The notes: a model not told the origin generated them from the letters alone. Shown: positions 53,658 to 63,423, numbered from the stretch's first letter. The stretch is DNA of 64,000 bases from Flavobacterium lotistagni (GCF_011392125.1 NZ_JAAJBU010000001.1:186001-250000), one strand, 5' to 3'. Translations and numbers: made by a program.

Positions 53658-56150
53658 ATGAAAAAACTCTGCTGGCTACTGTTGTTGTGCTGCTTGGTGA
53701 GCCAGGCCCAATTTCACCTCAACGGAATCGTCAAAGACAACCTGAGTGGTGCGCCGCTGGCTTTTGCATCAGTTTTTTACGCCGGAAAACAAAGCCTCTG
53801 CGATGTAGACGGAAAATTTTCAATCACTACTTCAACAAAAGCTCCAAGTTTCAAAGTAGCTTACTTAGGCTACCAATCGCTGGAAATTACTACCAACGAA
53901 CTCACAAAATTCTATCCGGTTTGCTTAATGCCCGAAACTGAACGCTCCGATCGAAGTGCCAATGCTCATGGCGATGCCGCTTTGAAAATCATCCGAGAAG
54001 TGATTGCCAAAAAATCGAGAAACAACCCGTTGCAAAAACTACAAAGTTTCGAATTCAAAGCCTACAACAAACTACTGATTACCGCAAATCCGGATTCTAT
54101 CGACGGTCGGATCGATACCATCGAAGTGCGCAAAGCTTTTGGAAGAAAGAAAACCAAAATCGATTCTTCAGATTACAAATTCAAGAAAATCATCACCAAA
54201 CAACATTTGTTTCAAACCGAGAAAATTTCGCAATTTCAATACAACGACAAAGGCTTCAAAGAAACGGTACTCGGCTCTAAAATGGCTGGTTTCAAGAAAC
54301 CCATATACGAAATACTAGCTTTCAACTTGCAGTCTTTTTCGGTGTATGACCGCCATTACGAGCTTTTTGAAACCTACTACAAAAGCCCAATTTCAAAGCA
54401 CACATTCAATCAATACCGATTTAAAATCCTAGATACCGTCTCGATTCAGCAGCGTCGCACTTACGTGATTCACTTCAAAAACAAACACAACCGAAAGGCC
54501 GCCGGACTCGAAGGTTTGCTTTATGTTGACACGGAAAGTTTTGCCATCGCCAAAGCCGTGATGCGCTCTAAAGGCCTGCTGGATGTAAGTGGTACGCATG
54601 AATTTGAATATCTCGACTCTGAGAAAATCTGGTTTCCGTCTCACAAAATTTTCAAAATCGTCAAAGGAAAAAACAACTATGACATTAGGGTTTTGGGCGA
54701 AACCATTCCGCTCGACGCCGATGATGACACGCGCGATTCTAGAAAAAAAGTGGCTTCAGATTTCACTTACTTGCTTTCAGAAAGCTATTTTTCAGACATT
54801 CACTACAACCAACCGGTCAAAATCCGTAATCCTTTCTTGTCTCTTGAAGTAACTAAAGAAGCTGCGCAAAAAGACGATACCTTCTGGAACCAATACCGCA
54901 AAGATACGCTCGACACACGCAGCACCCGAACTTATATTGCACTAGACAGTTTGGTAATGAGTAAAAAAATAGAGAAACGCATTTTCGTAGGCCGCAAAGT
55001 ACTCAATGGCTATGTGCCTTTCGGGCCTGTCGAACTAGATTTGCGCTCGCTGGTAAGTTTCAACAACTATGAAGGTTTTCGCTTGGGTTTGGGCGGAAAA
55101 ACGAGCGAGAAATTTTCACATATTTTCAGAATCGATGGCTATACAGCTTATGGCGTGAAAGACGGACGCTATAAATACAACCTCGGTGCAGCCATACGCA
55201 TCGGCAATCGTTCCGGCACCTGGATTGGCGGTGCTTATACCGATGATGTTCGCGAAATTGGTAGTACTTCATTCGCCGTAGATAAAAGGGTCTTCAAAAT
55301 CTACGATCCGCGGCCCATCAACGTCAGTACTTTTTATGGCTATAACAGTTGGCGGGGTTATTTCGAAACGAAGATTATTCCGAAAACCGAAAGTATTGGG
55401 CAGCTCAACTACAGTCGCATCGATCCGAAATTCGATTATTTATATCGTGTGAACGGACGAGATTATGAAGTTTTCAACATGACTACTGCACAATTTTCGT
55501 TGCAATGGAACCCTTTCAGCGATTATATGCAAACTGAAGACGGCCGTCTGGAAGCCAAAAAAAGATTTCCAAGGTTCACTTTTCAGTACACGCAAACCGT
55601 TCCGAAATGGCTTAAGAATGATTTTGATTTTGGCAAGTTCGACTTCCGCAGCGAATATGAAAAAACGTTTATCAATGGGCAGAAAACTTCTGTATTGCTG
55701 CAAGCCGGTTTTGCTTTTGGCGATGTGCCGCTAACGCATCTATACAGTACTTCGCCCAACAGCCTGACCAACGAAAAAGTAATGCAACGCTTTACTATAG
55801 CCGGGAAAAATAGTTTCGAAACGATGTATTTCAATGAATTTTTCTCCAGCGAATATATAACCCTACAAGGCAAACACGCTTTTCGAAAGGTGCGTTTTTC
55901 AAGAAAAATAAAACCGGTTTTTGTGTTGGTAACGCGTATGGCTTGGGGCGATATGAAACAAAAAGCCCAACACCAATTTTTTGCTTACAAAACCTTAGAC
56001 CAAGGTTATTTTGAGTCTGGACTTGAAATCAACCAAATTTATAGCGGATTGGGCATTGTCGGATTTTACCGTTACGGCCCGAACCAATTGCCGCGCTTTG
56101 AAGACAATTTGGCGCTGAAACTTTCCTTCGTTTGGGATTTAGGATTTTAA
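53658..56150 (+). CDS. DUF5686 outer membrane protein with carboxypeptidase-regulatory-like domain
   Basis: 830 aa with signal peptide (LCWLLLLCCLVSQAQF). Residues about 20-100 form a CarboxypepD-regulatory-like fold (NGIVKDNLSGAPLAFASVFYAG, KVAYLGYQSLEI). The middle (about 110-400) and the long C-terminal part are DUF5686, the last 350 residues a large predicted beta-barrel ending LALKLSFVWDLGF with a terminal aromatic. Outer membrane location is inferred. Its stop overlaps the convergent SMR gene by 4 bases. Function unknown. Confidence 0.88.
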   Translation: MKKLCWLLLLCCLVSQAQFHLNGIVKDNLSGAPLAFASVFYAGKQSLCDVDGKFSITTSTKAPSFKVAYLGYQSLEITTNELTKFYPVCLMPETERSDRSANAHGDAALKIIREVIAKKSRNNPLQKLQSFEFKAYNKLLITANPDSIDGRIDTIEVRKAFGRKKTKIDSSDYKFKKIITKQHLFQTEKISQFQYNDKGFKETVLGSKMAGFKKPIYEILAFNLQSFSVYDRHYELFETYYKSPISKHTFNQYRFKILDTVSIQQRRTYVIHFKNKHNRKAAGLEGLLYVDTESFAIAKAVMRSKGLLDVSGTHEFEYLDSEKIWFPSHKIFKIVKGKNNYDIRVLGETIPLDADDDTRDSRKKVASDFTYLLSESYFSDIHYNQPVKIRNPFLSLEVTKEAAQKDDTFWNQYRKDTLDTRSTRTYIALDSLVMSKKIEKRIFVGRKVLNGYVPFGPVELDLRSLVSFNNYEGFRLGLGGKTSEKFSHIFRIDGYTAYGVKDGRYKYNLGAAIRIGNRSGTWIGGAYTDDVREIGSTSFAVDKRVFKIYDPRPINVSTFYGYNSWRGYFETKIIPKTESIGQLNYSRIDPKFDYLYRVNGRDYEVFNMTTAQFSLQWNPFSDYMQTEDGRLEAKKRFPRFTFQYTQTVPKWLKNDFDFGKFDFRSEYEKTFINGQKTSVLLQAGFAFGDVPLTHLYSTSPNSLTNEKVMQRFTIAGKNSFETMYFNEFFSSEYITLQGKHAFRKVRFSRKIKPVFVLVTRMAWGDMKQKAQHQFFAYKTLDQGYFESGLEINQIYSGLGIVGFYRYGPNQLPRFEDNLALKLSFVWDLGF

Positions 56151-56473
56151 TTGGAAACGTATTTGAGCCCAATAATCGAAGCAATCAGAGTACTCAAGAA
56201 AAAAATTCGCCAGAAAGTAGCCGGTTCTTTAAAAACGAAAACCCCGACGATAACCGTTCCTACTGCGCCAATTCCGGTCCAGACGGCATAAGCGGTACCG
56301 ATGGGCAGCACTTGCGTGACTTTATAAAGCAGCGTCATACTGATGCTAAGGCACACGAAAAATCCAAACAGCCAAAGGTTAGCAATAGTTCCTGAAGTTT
56401 CTTTTGCCTTGCCCAGACAAGTAGCAAATCCGACTTCAAAGAATCCAGCGATGATCAGCAAAAGCCAATTCAT
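56147..56473 (-). CDS. SMR-family transporter
   Basis: 108 aa from ATG 56473, with four membrane helices (NWLLLIIAGFFEVGFATCLG, LWLFGFFVCLSISMTLL, YAVWTGIGAVGTVIVGVFVF, FFLSTLIASIIGLKYVS). The essential Glu is in GFFEVGF. The GKAKETSGT loop resembles the Gdx/SugE subgroup, whose members export guanidinium, so this is a candidate guanidinium exporter. The ATG overlaps the antiporter stop (TAATG type). Confidence 0.88.
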   Translation of the reverse strand: MNWLLLIIAGFFEVGFATCLGKAKETSGTIANLWLFGFFVCLSISMTLLYKVTQVLPIGTAYAVWTGIGAVGTVIVGVFVFKEPATFWRIFFLSTLIASIIGLKYVSN

Positions 56474-58743
56474 TAGGGTTTGAGGATTAATACCGACGGT
56501 ACGTTCGTGAGCCAAACGCTTTGTGAATCTACAAGGTTTTTCCAGCTCTCCAAACTAATAATCATCAGGTCTTGTTTAGCGAGAAATTCGCGTTTCATGA
56601 TGCGGTCTTGCAGCAAACTGATGTGGTCCGGGTATTTGTCTTCAAGCGAATTAAAAGCGCTTTCTAAAACAAAATGGTTTCCGATGATACTGTTACTGTC
56701 TAGTACTGAAATCTTAGAGTTGCTGTTGTAAATCAGCTTTTGGCAATAGTCCATTAAGAAAGTATCTTCAGGGAAAAACAAAGGCACAAAAACATTTCGA
56801 ACTTGTTGTAAATCTTTATCTATGAGAACCCCAAGTGGCATTTTGCTTTTCGATATAATCTGACGGGTGCGCTCATCAAACGGCGAATTCTCGAACAAAC
56901 CTTCTTTACCGGTGAACTTGTCAATCAGACGGTCTGGATTAATAATTCTTGTGGTAAATCCGAGTACTTTACCGAGTAGTGTGCCTTCAAAAATCGATTT
57001 CCCCAAACCGACCAAGAGTAAATCGTAATCGCCTTGATTGGCCATATCGGCGATATCGGTTTCTATATCGACAGTGGCTTTGAAAATCGTCGTTATTTCC
57101 TGCTGCAAAGCTTTTGATTCTTCGAGAATTGGCGTGAAGCGTTTGCGTTCTTGTTCCTCTAAATTATAGGCGTGCATTTCATCACTCAATGACAAATGCA
57201 TCGCAGTAATACTGGAGTTTTCTTTTTGTTTTTGTGTCAGACTGTGTGCCAACCGCAGCAATGATTTCCCTTTTTCATTGTTGCCGAAAGAAATCAAGAT
57301 TTTGTATTTGTTGCCGTTTTGAATTTCGTGTTCCATGAAAGCATCCTTGCTCTTGAATACATAATTGATTAAATCGAGCGCCGGACCTGTCATGAAAGTA
57401 GTCACCAAAGCCATAATCACCATCATCGTGAAAATTTCCGAGGTCAGCACACCAAGGTCAAAACCGATGTTGAGCACCACGAGTTCCATTAGCCCGCGAG
57501 TGTTCATCAACGCTCCAATAGTCAAGCTATCTTTCCAACTCTGCCCGACGAACTTTGCCGCAATAGCACTTCCGAAGAATTTTCCGGCGACGGCTACTAA
57601 TATGATAAATCCGGTAATTTTCCATAGATACGGATCATTAATCAGCCCGATTTGAGTTCGCAATCCGGTAAACACAAAGAACAACGGCAAGAGCAAAATC
57701 ACCGACACATCTTCGACTTTATTAATGAAAATTGCGCGAAATTTAGCAATATCGGGCATAATCGCTCCGGTCATGAAAGCGCCGAACAACGCGTGAATGC
57801 CGATAACCTCAGTAGCATAAGCCGACATAATTAAGGTCAGAAAAAAAATAGCGACCACAGGTTTGTTGAGTTTGCTTTTGGTGCTGTACAAATCGCCTAT
57901 ACGCTTAAGAAAAGGCTTGACCACAAAAATCATAATCGCAACATAGGCCATGGCAAGCCCGATAATGTAGAGTGAACTCACAAACGAACCTGCTTTGACA
58001 ATGGCAATAACCGCAGCCAAAATACACCAAGCAGTAATATCATCGGTCGCTGCGCAAGTAATGACAATCGTTCCTATTCGGGTTTTGTGGATGCCGCGTT
58101 CCTGAACAATTCTGGCCAATACCGGAAAAGCTGTGATGCTCATCGCGATGCCCAAAAAAAGACTGAAAGAAAGAAACTCTACACTCGCAGGAGCAAATCG
58201 GTAGTAAACAAAATAAGCCAACCCAATACCAAGGGCAAACGGAATGATAATACTGGCGTGGCTGATCACGAGTGCTTCGTTGGCTTTGTTCTTCAGTACT
58301 TTCAAATCGAGTTCCATCCCGATGACGAACATGAAAAGAATCAACCCGATTTGGCTTAGAAACTGCAAATTTCCCAAGGACGCCACCGGAAACAAAACAT
58401 TGGAAAACTCTGGAAAATACATACCCAATAAGGACGGCCCTAGCACAATACCGGCAATGATTTCCCCAATAACCGTCGGTTGTCCAATCTTGCGGAACAC
58501 CCAGCCAAAGAATCTGGCGACGATAATAATGGTGATAATCTGCGCCAATAAAATCGCCAGCGGATGTTGCAAGTTGTGTTGCATCGAACTCAAGAACTCC
58601 GCCCATTGCGACTTATTCGAATTCACCGAAATGATCTGTCTTCCGGATTCGAGTAATTTCCCTTGGGAAAGAATCAGGTAAATCATCACGGAAAAACCAC
58701 CGGTGACTAAAACATAAAAAATAGAATTCTTAAAGTTCCTCAT
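56473..58743 (-). CDS. Cation:proton antiporter (CPA2) with universal-stress-like C-terminus
   Basis: 756 aa from ATG 58743 (MRNFKNSIFYVLVTGG). About 13 membrane helices in the first 440 residues (FGWVFRKIGQPTVIGEIIAG, LLGMYFP, LILFMFVIGMELDL, ATDDITAWCILA, MNTRGLMELVVLNIGF). These match the CPA2/Kef-type antiporters, which exchange Na+ or K+ for H+. A cytoplasmic part of about 300 residues (KYKILISFGNNEKGKSLLRLA ...) resembles a pair of USP-type domains. The ion cannot be told from sequence. It is translationally coupled to the SMR gene. Confidence 0.9.
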   Translation of the reverse strand: MRNFKNSIFYVLVTGGFSVMIYLILSQGKLLESGRQIISVNSNKSQWAEFLSSMQHNLQHPLAILLAQIITIIIVARFFGWVFRKIGQPTVIGEIIAGIVLGPSLLGMYFPEFSNVLFPVASLGNLQFLSQIGLILFMFVIGMELDLKVLKNKANEALVISHASIIIPFALGIGLAYFVYYRFAPASVEFLSFSLFLGIAMSITAFPVLARIVQERGIHKTRIGTIVITCAATDDITAWCILAAVIAIVKAGSFVSSLYIIGLAMAYVAIMIFVVKPFLKRIGDLYSTKSKLNKPVVAIFFLTLIMSAYATEVIGIHALFGAFMTGAIMPDIAKFRAIFINKVEDVSVILLLPLFFVFTGLRTQIGLINDPYLWKITGFIILVAVAGKFFGSAIAAKFVGQSWKDSLTIGALMNTRGLMELVVLNIGFDLGVLTSEIFTMMVIMALVTTFMTGPALDLINYVFKSKDAFMEHEIQNGNKYKILISFGNNEKGKSLLRLAHSLTQKQKENSSITAMHLSLSDEMHAYNLEEQERKRFTPILEESKALQQEITTIFKATVDIETDIADMANQGDYDLLLVGLGKSIFEGTLLGKVLGFTTRIINPDRLIDKFTGKEGLFENSPFDERTRQIISKSKMPLGVLIDKDLQQVRNVFVPLFFPEDTFLMDYCQKLIYNSNSKISVLDSNSIIGNHFVLESAFNSLEDKYPDHISLLQDRIMKREFLAKQDLMIISLESWKNLVDSQSVWLTNVPSVLILKP

Positions 58744-58900
58744 AAATCTGTGCAATCATACTTAGGCTTTTGTTCTAGCAAAGATGCGAATCCAAATATA
58801 GAAATTATAACCGCAAAAAAAAGCGTAACCCAAATTTAATATGGCCAAAAAAACGCATAAATCTGTGGTGTTTATCAAAGTTTTTTTCTGTGGTTTTATT

Positions 58901-58908
58901 TACCTTTG
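58901..58908 (+). promoter_or_regulatory. -7 box TACCTTTG of the MMPL transporter gene
   Basis: Full match to TAnnTTTG, 18 bases before the ATG at 58927. It overlaps the longer reading frame (from 58906), which supports the internal start. Confidence 0.6.
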
Positions 58909-58926
58909 CGACCACTTTTAGCATTT

Positions 58927-61302
58927 ATGAAAAACTCTATCAAAGTCGGGTTTTGGGAAAAACTCGCCCGGATTATCCTCAAGAACAGAATTGCCATTCT
59001 CGTGGCTATTGGGTTGATTACTGTGTTCTTGGGTTTTCAGTGGCGCCACCTGAGCATGACTTATACCGAGGCCAACTTGTTGCCCGAAAAACACATTGTA
59101 AACCAACAGTACGCAGATTTCTTAGGCAAATTCGGCGAAGAAGGCAATCTGATTGTCATTGGTTTTCAAGACCAACAAGTTTTTAACCCGAAAGCTTTCG
59201 CCGCTTGGGATAAGCTGATGACAGACCTTAAAAATGCGCCTGAAGTAGAGCTAGTGGTGTCGCTGAGTGATTTGAAAAAACTCGAAAAAGACACGATCGC
59301 GCAAAAATTCCAACTCGTGCCTTTGATTGATAAAAAACAAACACACGACGCGGCTTACCTACAAAAAATCAAATACGAGCTTTTCCACAACCTGCCTTTT
59401 TACGAGGGTTTGCTGTTCAATAAAAAGTCGGGCAGTATTCGGTCGGCAATTTATTTGAAGAAAAATATCGTCAACACCGAAAGGCGAAAAACATTCATTT
59501 TGCAAACCTTGGTTCCGGCCATTGACCAATTCGAGAAAACCAATAACATCGATTTAAAAGTTTCCGGTATGCCTTACATCCGGACGATTAATGCCGAAGA
59601 CATGAAAGGCGAAATCGGCTTGTTTATTGGCGCGGCACTCGGTGTGGTTTCACTGATTTTCTTTTTGTTTTTCAGGTCTTGGCGCGCGACGTTTATTTCG
59701 ATTTTTATCTTAATTTTTGGGGTAATGTGGTCTTTCGGGACGCTCGGATTGTTCCACTACCGGATTACCATTTTGACTGCTATCATTCCGCCGCTGATTA
59801 TCGTTATCGGAATTACCAATTGCATTTTCCTGATCAACAAATACCAGCAGGAAATCAAGCTGCATAAAAATCAAGCTAAGGCTTTACAACGGGTGATTTC
59901 TAAAATCGGGGTTTCGACCCTGATGACCAACATGACCACAGCAATTGGGTTTGCCACGTTCATGATCGCCGGAAACGATTTGTTGTTCGAGTTCGGTTTG
60001 GTGACTTCGATTAACGTAATTACGGTGTATTTACTGACTTTGTTGGTGGTGCCAATCATGTACAGTTTCATGCCGATGCCCAAAGAAAAGCACTTGTACC
60101 ATTTGAGCAAGAATTATATTTCGTCGCTGTTGGATTTGGTAGAGAAAATCGTAAAAACCAAGCGCACAAGAGTGTATGTTGTGTACGCGCTATTGCTAGT
60201 GTTCAGTGTAATTGGCGTTTCACAGATGAAAGTGTCGGGTAGTTTGATCGGCGAAATGCCTAAATCGGCTTCGTTTTTCAAGGATATTCTTTTTTATGAA
60301 AAGCAGTTCAGCGGTGTGATGCCACTAGAAATCATGATCGATACGCACCGTAAAAAAGGCGTGATGAAACTCTCGACCATGAAACGAATGGATGAATTGC
60401 AGGAAGCCATTTTGAAAATCCCGGAATTGTCTAAACCGGTTTCGGTGGTGAACTTGGTGAAATATTCCAAGCAGGCTTTTTACAACGGAAACCCGGAATA
60501 TTACGATTTGCCGACTTCTCAGGAACAAGCGTTCATTTTGTCGTATGCGAAAAACGCCACCAAGAACACCAAGGACAACCTGATGAAAAGCTACGTCGAT
60601 TCTACGGGGCAATACGCGAGAATCACGACTTTCATGAAAGACATCGGCACCGAGGAAATGGCTCGCGTGGAAAAGCAGCTCAAAACCGAAATCGAGCAGA
60701 TTTTCCCGGCCGACCGTTATACGGTAACACTCACCGGAAAGGCGCTCGTATTCCAAAAAGGCACTTCGTATTTGGTGGAAAACCTCATCGAATCGTTGAT
60801 TTTTGCGATTTTGTTGATTGCTGGATTGATGGCCTATTTGTTCCGTTCGGTGAAGATGGTAATGGCCTCGGTGATTACCAATGTCTTGCCGCTTTGCATT
60901 ACATCAGGGCTCATGGGTTATTTCGGGATTCCGCTCAAACCCTCGACGATATTAGTGTTCAGTATTGCGTTCGGGATTTCGGTAGATAATGCGATTCAGT
61001 TTATGGCCAAGTACCGTCATGATTTGATTATGAACAAAGGCGTTGTGCTGAAATCAGTGATCAGTGCATTGCGCGAAACGGGCATCAGTACGTTTTATAC
61101 TTCGGTGGTGTTGATTTTCGGTTTTGCGATTTTCACTTTGTCGAGCTTCAGTGGAACTATTGCCCTGGGCGGATTGATTTCTTGTACTTTGCTTTTCGCG
61201 ATGTTTGCCAATTTGGTCGTTTTGCCTTCTTTGGTATTGACCTTTGAGAAGAAGAAGTTGAAGGTAGAAGAAATCCACGATGACGGAATCGTGAAAGATT
61301 GA
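58927..61302 (+). CDS. MMPL/RND family exporter
   Basis: 791 aa from ATG 58927 (MKNSIKVGFWEKLARIIL). Two similar halves, each with an N-terminal helix and a large loop followed by a bundle of helices. The first bundle (IGLFIGAALGVVSLIFFLFF, FISIFILIFGVMWSFGTLG) and the second (LIFAILLIAGLMAYLFRSVK, FGISVDNAIQFMAKYRHD) carry the RND/MMPL pattern; GISVDNAIQ is the conserved proton-relay segment. Substrate unknown; relatives export lipids or hydrophobic compounds. No periplasmic adaptor gene is next to it. Confidence 0.9.
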   Translation: MKNSIKVGFWEKLARIILKNRIAILVAIGLITVFLGFQWRHLSMTYTEANLLPEKHIVNQQYADFLGKFGEEGNLIVIGFQDQQVFNPKAFAAWDKLMTDLKNAPEVELVVSLSDLKKLEKDTIAQKFQLVPLIDKKQTHDAAYLQKIKYELFHNLPFYEGLLFNKKSGSIRSAIYLKKNIVNTERRKTFILQTLVPAIDQFEKTNNIDLKVSGMPYIRTINAEDMKGEIGLFIGAALGVVSLIFFLFFRSWRATFISIFILIFGVMWSFGTLGLFHYRITILTAIIPPLIIVIGITNCIFLINKYQQEIKLHKNQAKALQRVISKIGVSTLMTNMTTAIGFATFMIAGNDLLFEFGLVTSINVITVYLLTLLVVPIMYSFMPMPKEKHLYHLSKNYISSLLDLVEKIVKTKRTRVYVVYALLLVFSVIGVSQMKVSGSLIGEMPKSASFFKDILFYEKQFSGVMPLEIMIDTHRKKGVMKLSTMKRMDELQEAILKIPELSKPVSVVNLVKYSKQAFYNGNPEYYDLPTSQEQAFILSYAKNATKNTKDNLMKSYVDSTGQYARITTFMKDIGTEEMARVEKQLKTEIEQIFPADRYTVTLTGKALVFQKGTSYLVENLIESLIFAILLIAGLMAYLFRSVKMVMASVITNVLPLCITSGLMGYFGIPLKPSTILVFSIAFGISVDNAIQFMAKYRHDLIMNKGVVLKSVISALRETGISTFYTSVVLIFGFAIFTLSSFSGTIALGGLISCTLLFAMFANLVVLPSLVLTFEKKKLKVEEIHDDGIVKD

Positions 61303-61311
61303 CGATTGCCC

Positions 61312-61384
61312 TAGCCCGGATAGCAGCGGCATCCTTTTGTGGTGCAGCGCCAGCGAAGCCAGAAAAGATATAGCGGATAGCCGG
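61312..61384 (+). ncRNA. Flavo-1-like repeat element, copy G
   Basis: TAGCCCGGATAGCAGCGGCA, TCCTTTTGTGG, a loop, CAGAAAAGATATAGCGGATAG then CCGG. Complete copy, 10 bases after the MMPL stop, so it could also act as a 3' structure for that gene, and it lies in the leader side of asnS. Confidence 0.65.
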
Positions 61385-61410
61385 ATCAGCTTCGAGAAAA
61401 CAAAAAAAAT

Positions 61411-61418
61411 TATATTTG
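61411..61418 (+). promoter_or_regulatory. -7 box TATATTTG of asnS
   Basis: Full match to TAnnTTTG, 76 bases before the ATG at 61495. The leader between (61427-61494) is a run of AACCTCAGAACC, GAGCCTTAGAACC, CACCTTAGAACCTAAAAAT units. Confidence 0.55.
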
Positions 61419-61426
61419 CACGGTTT

Positions 61427-61494
61427 TAACCTCAGAACCATAGAAACTCAGAGCCTTAGAACCTAAAAATCAAAGCACCTTAGAACCTAAAAAT
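61427..61494 (+). repeat. CTTAGAACC-type repeats in the asnS leader
   Basis: Units CTCAGAACC, CTCAGAGCC, CTTAGAACCTAAAAAT (twice) lie between the promoter and the ATG of asnS. They resemble arrays at 8205-8240 and 48229-48262 in base pattern. Confidence 0.55.
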
Positions 61495-62928
61495 ATGAAA
61501 CATACAAAAGTTAAAGACCTACTGCAGAGCAACACAACCCTTACTGAAGTGAACGCCAAAGGCTGGGTGCGTACCTTCCGCAACAACCAATTTATTGCTT
61601 TGAATGACGGTTCGACTTTGAATAATATCCAGTGCGTGGTGGATTTTGAGAACACGCCCGAGGAAACTTTGAAAAGAATTACGACCGGCGCGGCGATTTC
61701 GGTCGTTGGTGCTTTGGTGGAAAGCCAAGGTGCAGGGCAGAAATATGAAATCCAAGTTTCTAAGCTGGAGATTTTGGGCGATTCTGATGCCGAGAAATTC
61801 CCAATGCAACCCAAGAAACACTCTTTGGAATTCCTGCGTGAAAATGCGCATTTGAGGGTTCGTACCAATGCGTTCGGGGCAATCATGCGCGTGCGTTCGG
61901 TATTGGCTTTTGCGGTGCACCGTTACTTTCAGGAAAAAGGTTTCGTGTATGTGAACACGCCGATCATTACCGGCGCCGATGCAGAAGGCGCTGGGGAAAT
62001 GTTTCAAGTGACTTCGTTGCCGCTCGATAATTTACCGAGAACCGAAGATGGAAGCATCAACTACCGCGAGGATTTCTTCGGAAAACACACCAATCTGACG
62101 GTTTCAGGACAGCTCGAAGGGGAAACTTTTGCGATGGCTTTAGGACAGATTTACACGTTCGGCCCAACGTTCCGCGCGGAGAATTCCAATACTTCAAGAC
62201 ACTTAGCCGAATTTTGGATGATTGAACCTGAAGTAGCTTTCAATGACTTGGACGACAACATGGATTTGGCTGAGGATTTCATCAAATACGTAGTGAAATA
62301 TGCGGTTGAGAACTGTGCCGATGATTTGAAATTTCTCGAAGGCAGATTGGCCGACGAAGAAAAACAAAAACCGCAAGCCGAAAGAAGCGAAATGACCTTA
62401 TTGGAGAAATTGCGTTTTGTGTTGGAGAACGATTTCAAACGCGTTTCTTATACCGAAGCCATTGATATCTTAAGAGATTCGACACCGAACAAAAAGAAAA
62501 AATTCAGCTACATCATTGAGCAATGGGGCGCAGATTTGCAATCTGAACATGAGCGTTTCTTGGTAGAGAAACATTTCAAATGCCCGGTAATTTTATACGA
62601 CTATCCGGCTAATATCAAAGCCTTCTACATGCGACTCAACGAAGACGGCAAAACCGTACGGGCAATGGATATATTATTCCCAGGAATCGGAGAAATCGTT
62701 GGCGGTTCGCAAAGAGAAGAGCGTTATGATGTATTGGTAGAAAAAATGCGGGCTTTAGGCATTGATGAAGAAGAATTGTGGTGGTATCTCGATACGCGCC
62801 GCTTTGGGTCTGCGGTTCACTCTGGTTTTGGGTTGGGATTTGAGCGATTGGTTTTGTTTGTCACTGGAATGACGAATATTCGGGATGTGATTCCGTTTCC
62901 TAGGACGCCGATGAATGCGGAGTTTTAA
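61495..62928 (+). CDS. asnS: Asparaginyl-tRNA synthetase
   Basis: 477 aa class IIb synthetase. N-terminal OB-fold ([19 protein letters not shown]), motif 2 [21 protein letters not shown], motif 3 [16 protein letters not shown], and [10 protein letters not shown] at the end. [16 protein letters not shown] is typical of the asparagine enzyme. Charges tRNA(Asn). A terminator follows. Confidence 0.97.
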   Translation: MKHTKVKDLLQSNTTLTEVNAKGWVRTFRNNQFIALNDGSTLNNIQCVVDFENTPEETLKRITTGAAISVVGALVESQGAGQKYEIQVSKLEILGDSDAEKFPMQPKKHSLEFLRENAHLRVRTNAFGAIMRVRSVLAFAVHRYFQEKGFVYVNTPIITGADAEGAGEMFQVTSLPLDNLPRTEDGSINYREDFFGKHTNLTVSGQLEGETFAMALGQIYTFGPTFRAENSNTSRHLAEFWMIEPEVAFNDLDDNMDLAEDFIKYVVKYAVENCADDLKFLEGRLADEEKQKPQAERSEMTLLEKLRFVLENDFKRVSYTEAIDILRDSTPNKKKKFSYIIEQWGADLQSEHERFLVEKHFKCPVILYDYPANIKAFYMRLNEDGKTVRAMDILFPGIGEIVGGSQREERYDVLVEKMRALGIDEEELWWYLDTRRFGSAVHSGFGLGFERLVLFVTGMTNIRDVIPFPRTPMNAEF

Positions 62929-62952
62929 AAACTTCGTTTTTGAAATACTTTA

Positions 62953-62978
62953 AAAGTCCAACTTCGTTGGACTTTTTT
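62953..62978 (+). terminator. Terminator of asnS
   Basis: AAGTCCAAC pairs with GTTGGACTT over a TTC loop, then TTTT. It ends 13 bases before the nested palindrome begins. Confidence 0.85.
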
Positions 62979-62990
62979 GTTCTGCTTCTT

Positions 62991-63417
62991 CTTCTTTGTC
63001 TTGATACAAAGAAGCAAAAATCAAGGCTAGCATAAAATCAGCTAAAAATTAAGTCCAAAACCTAAACGGAAAAAACTCGCCTTCGGCTCAAACAGTTTTC
63101 CGTTCTTAACGGTTTTGGACTTAATTTTCTTAACGCTGATTTTATGAAGGCCAAACGCGAAGACGATTTATCTAACTAGGCATTTTTTCCCTTCGCGTAT
63201 CATTTTGGCGCTGCGGGCGAGCCAAAAGCTAAAATGGCATTCCGCTTTTCGGCCTTCATAAAAACAGGCGTTAAAAAAATTAAATTGGAGAGCGTTAAAA
63301 ACCAGGTTCTGTTTGAGCCGAAGGTGAGTTAAGCTGGTTTAGCTTTCCAATTTAATTTTTAGCCTGTTTTTATGCGAGCCTTGATTTTTTGCTTCTTTTG
63401 TATCAAGACAAAAGAAG
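62991..63417. mobile_element. Nested palindromic element, MITE-like (about 430 bp)
   Basis: The asnS-rpoN gap is filled by one structured unit. Outer arms: 62991-63037 pairs with 63367-63417 (CTTCTTTGTCTTGATACAAA and the inverted TTTGTATCAAGACAAAAGAA). Inside lie three hairpins. Hairpin 1 is 63031-63146 (AAGTCCAAAACC with GGTTTTGGACTT). The middle segment is bounded by TATGAAGGCC and GGCCTTCATA (63143-63260). Hairpin 3 is 63257-63374 (TTAAATTGGA with TCCAATTTAA). Hairpin 3 is a diverged inverted copy of hairpin 1. There is no ORF of use and no transposase. From memory similar units are dispersed in Flavobacteria, but the flank has not been compared here. Confidence 0.75.
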
Positions 63418-63423
63418 TCTTTG

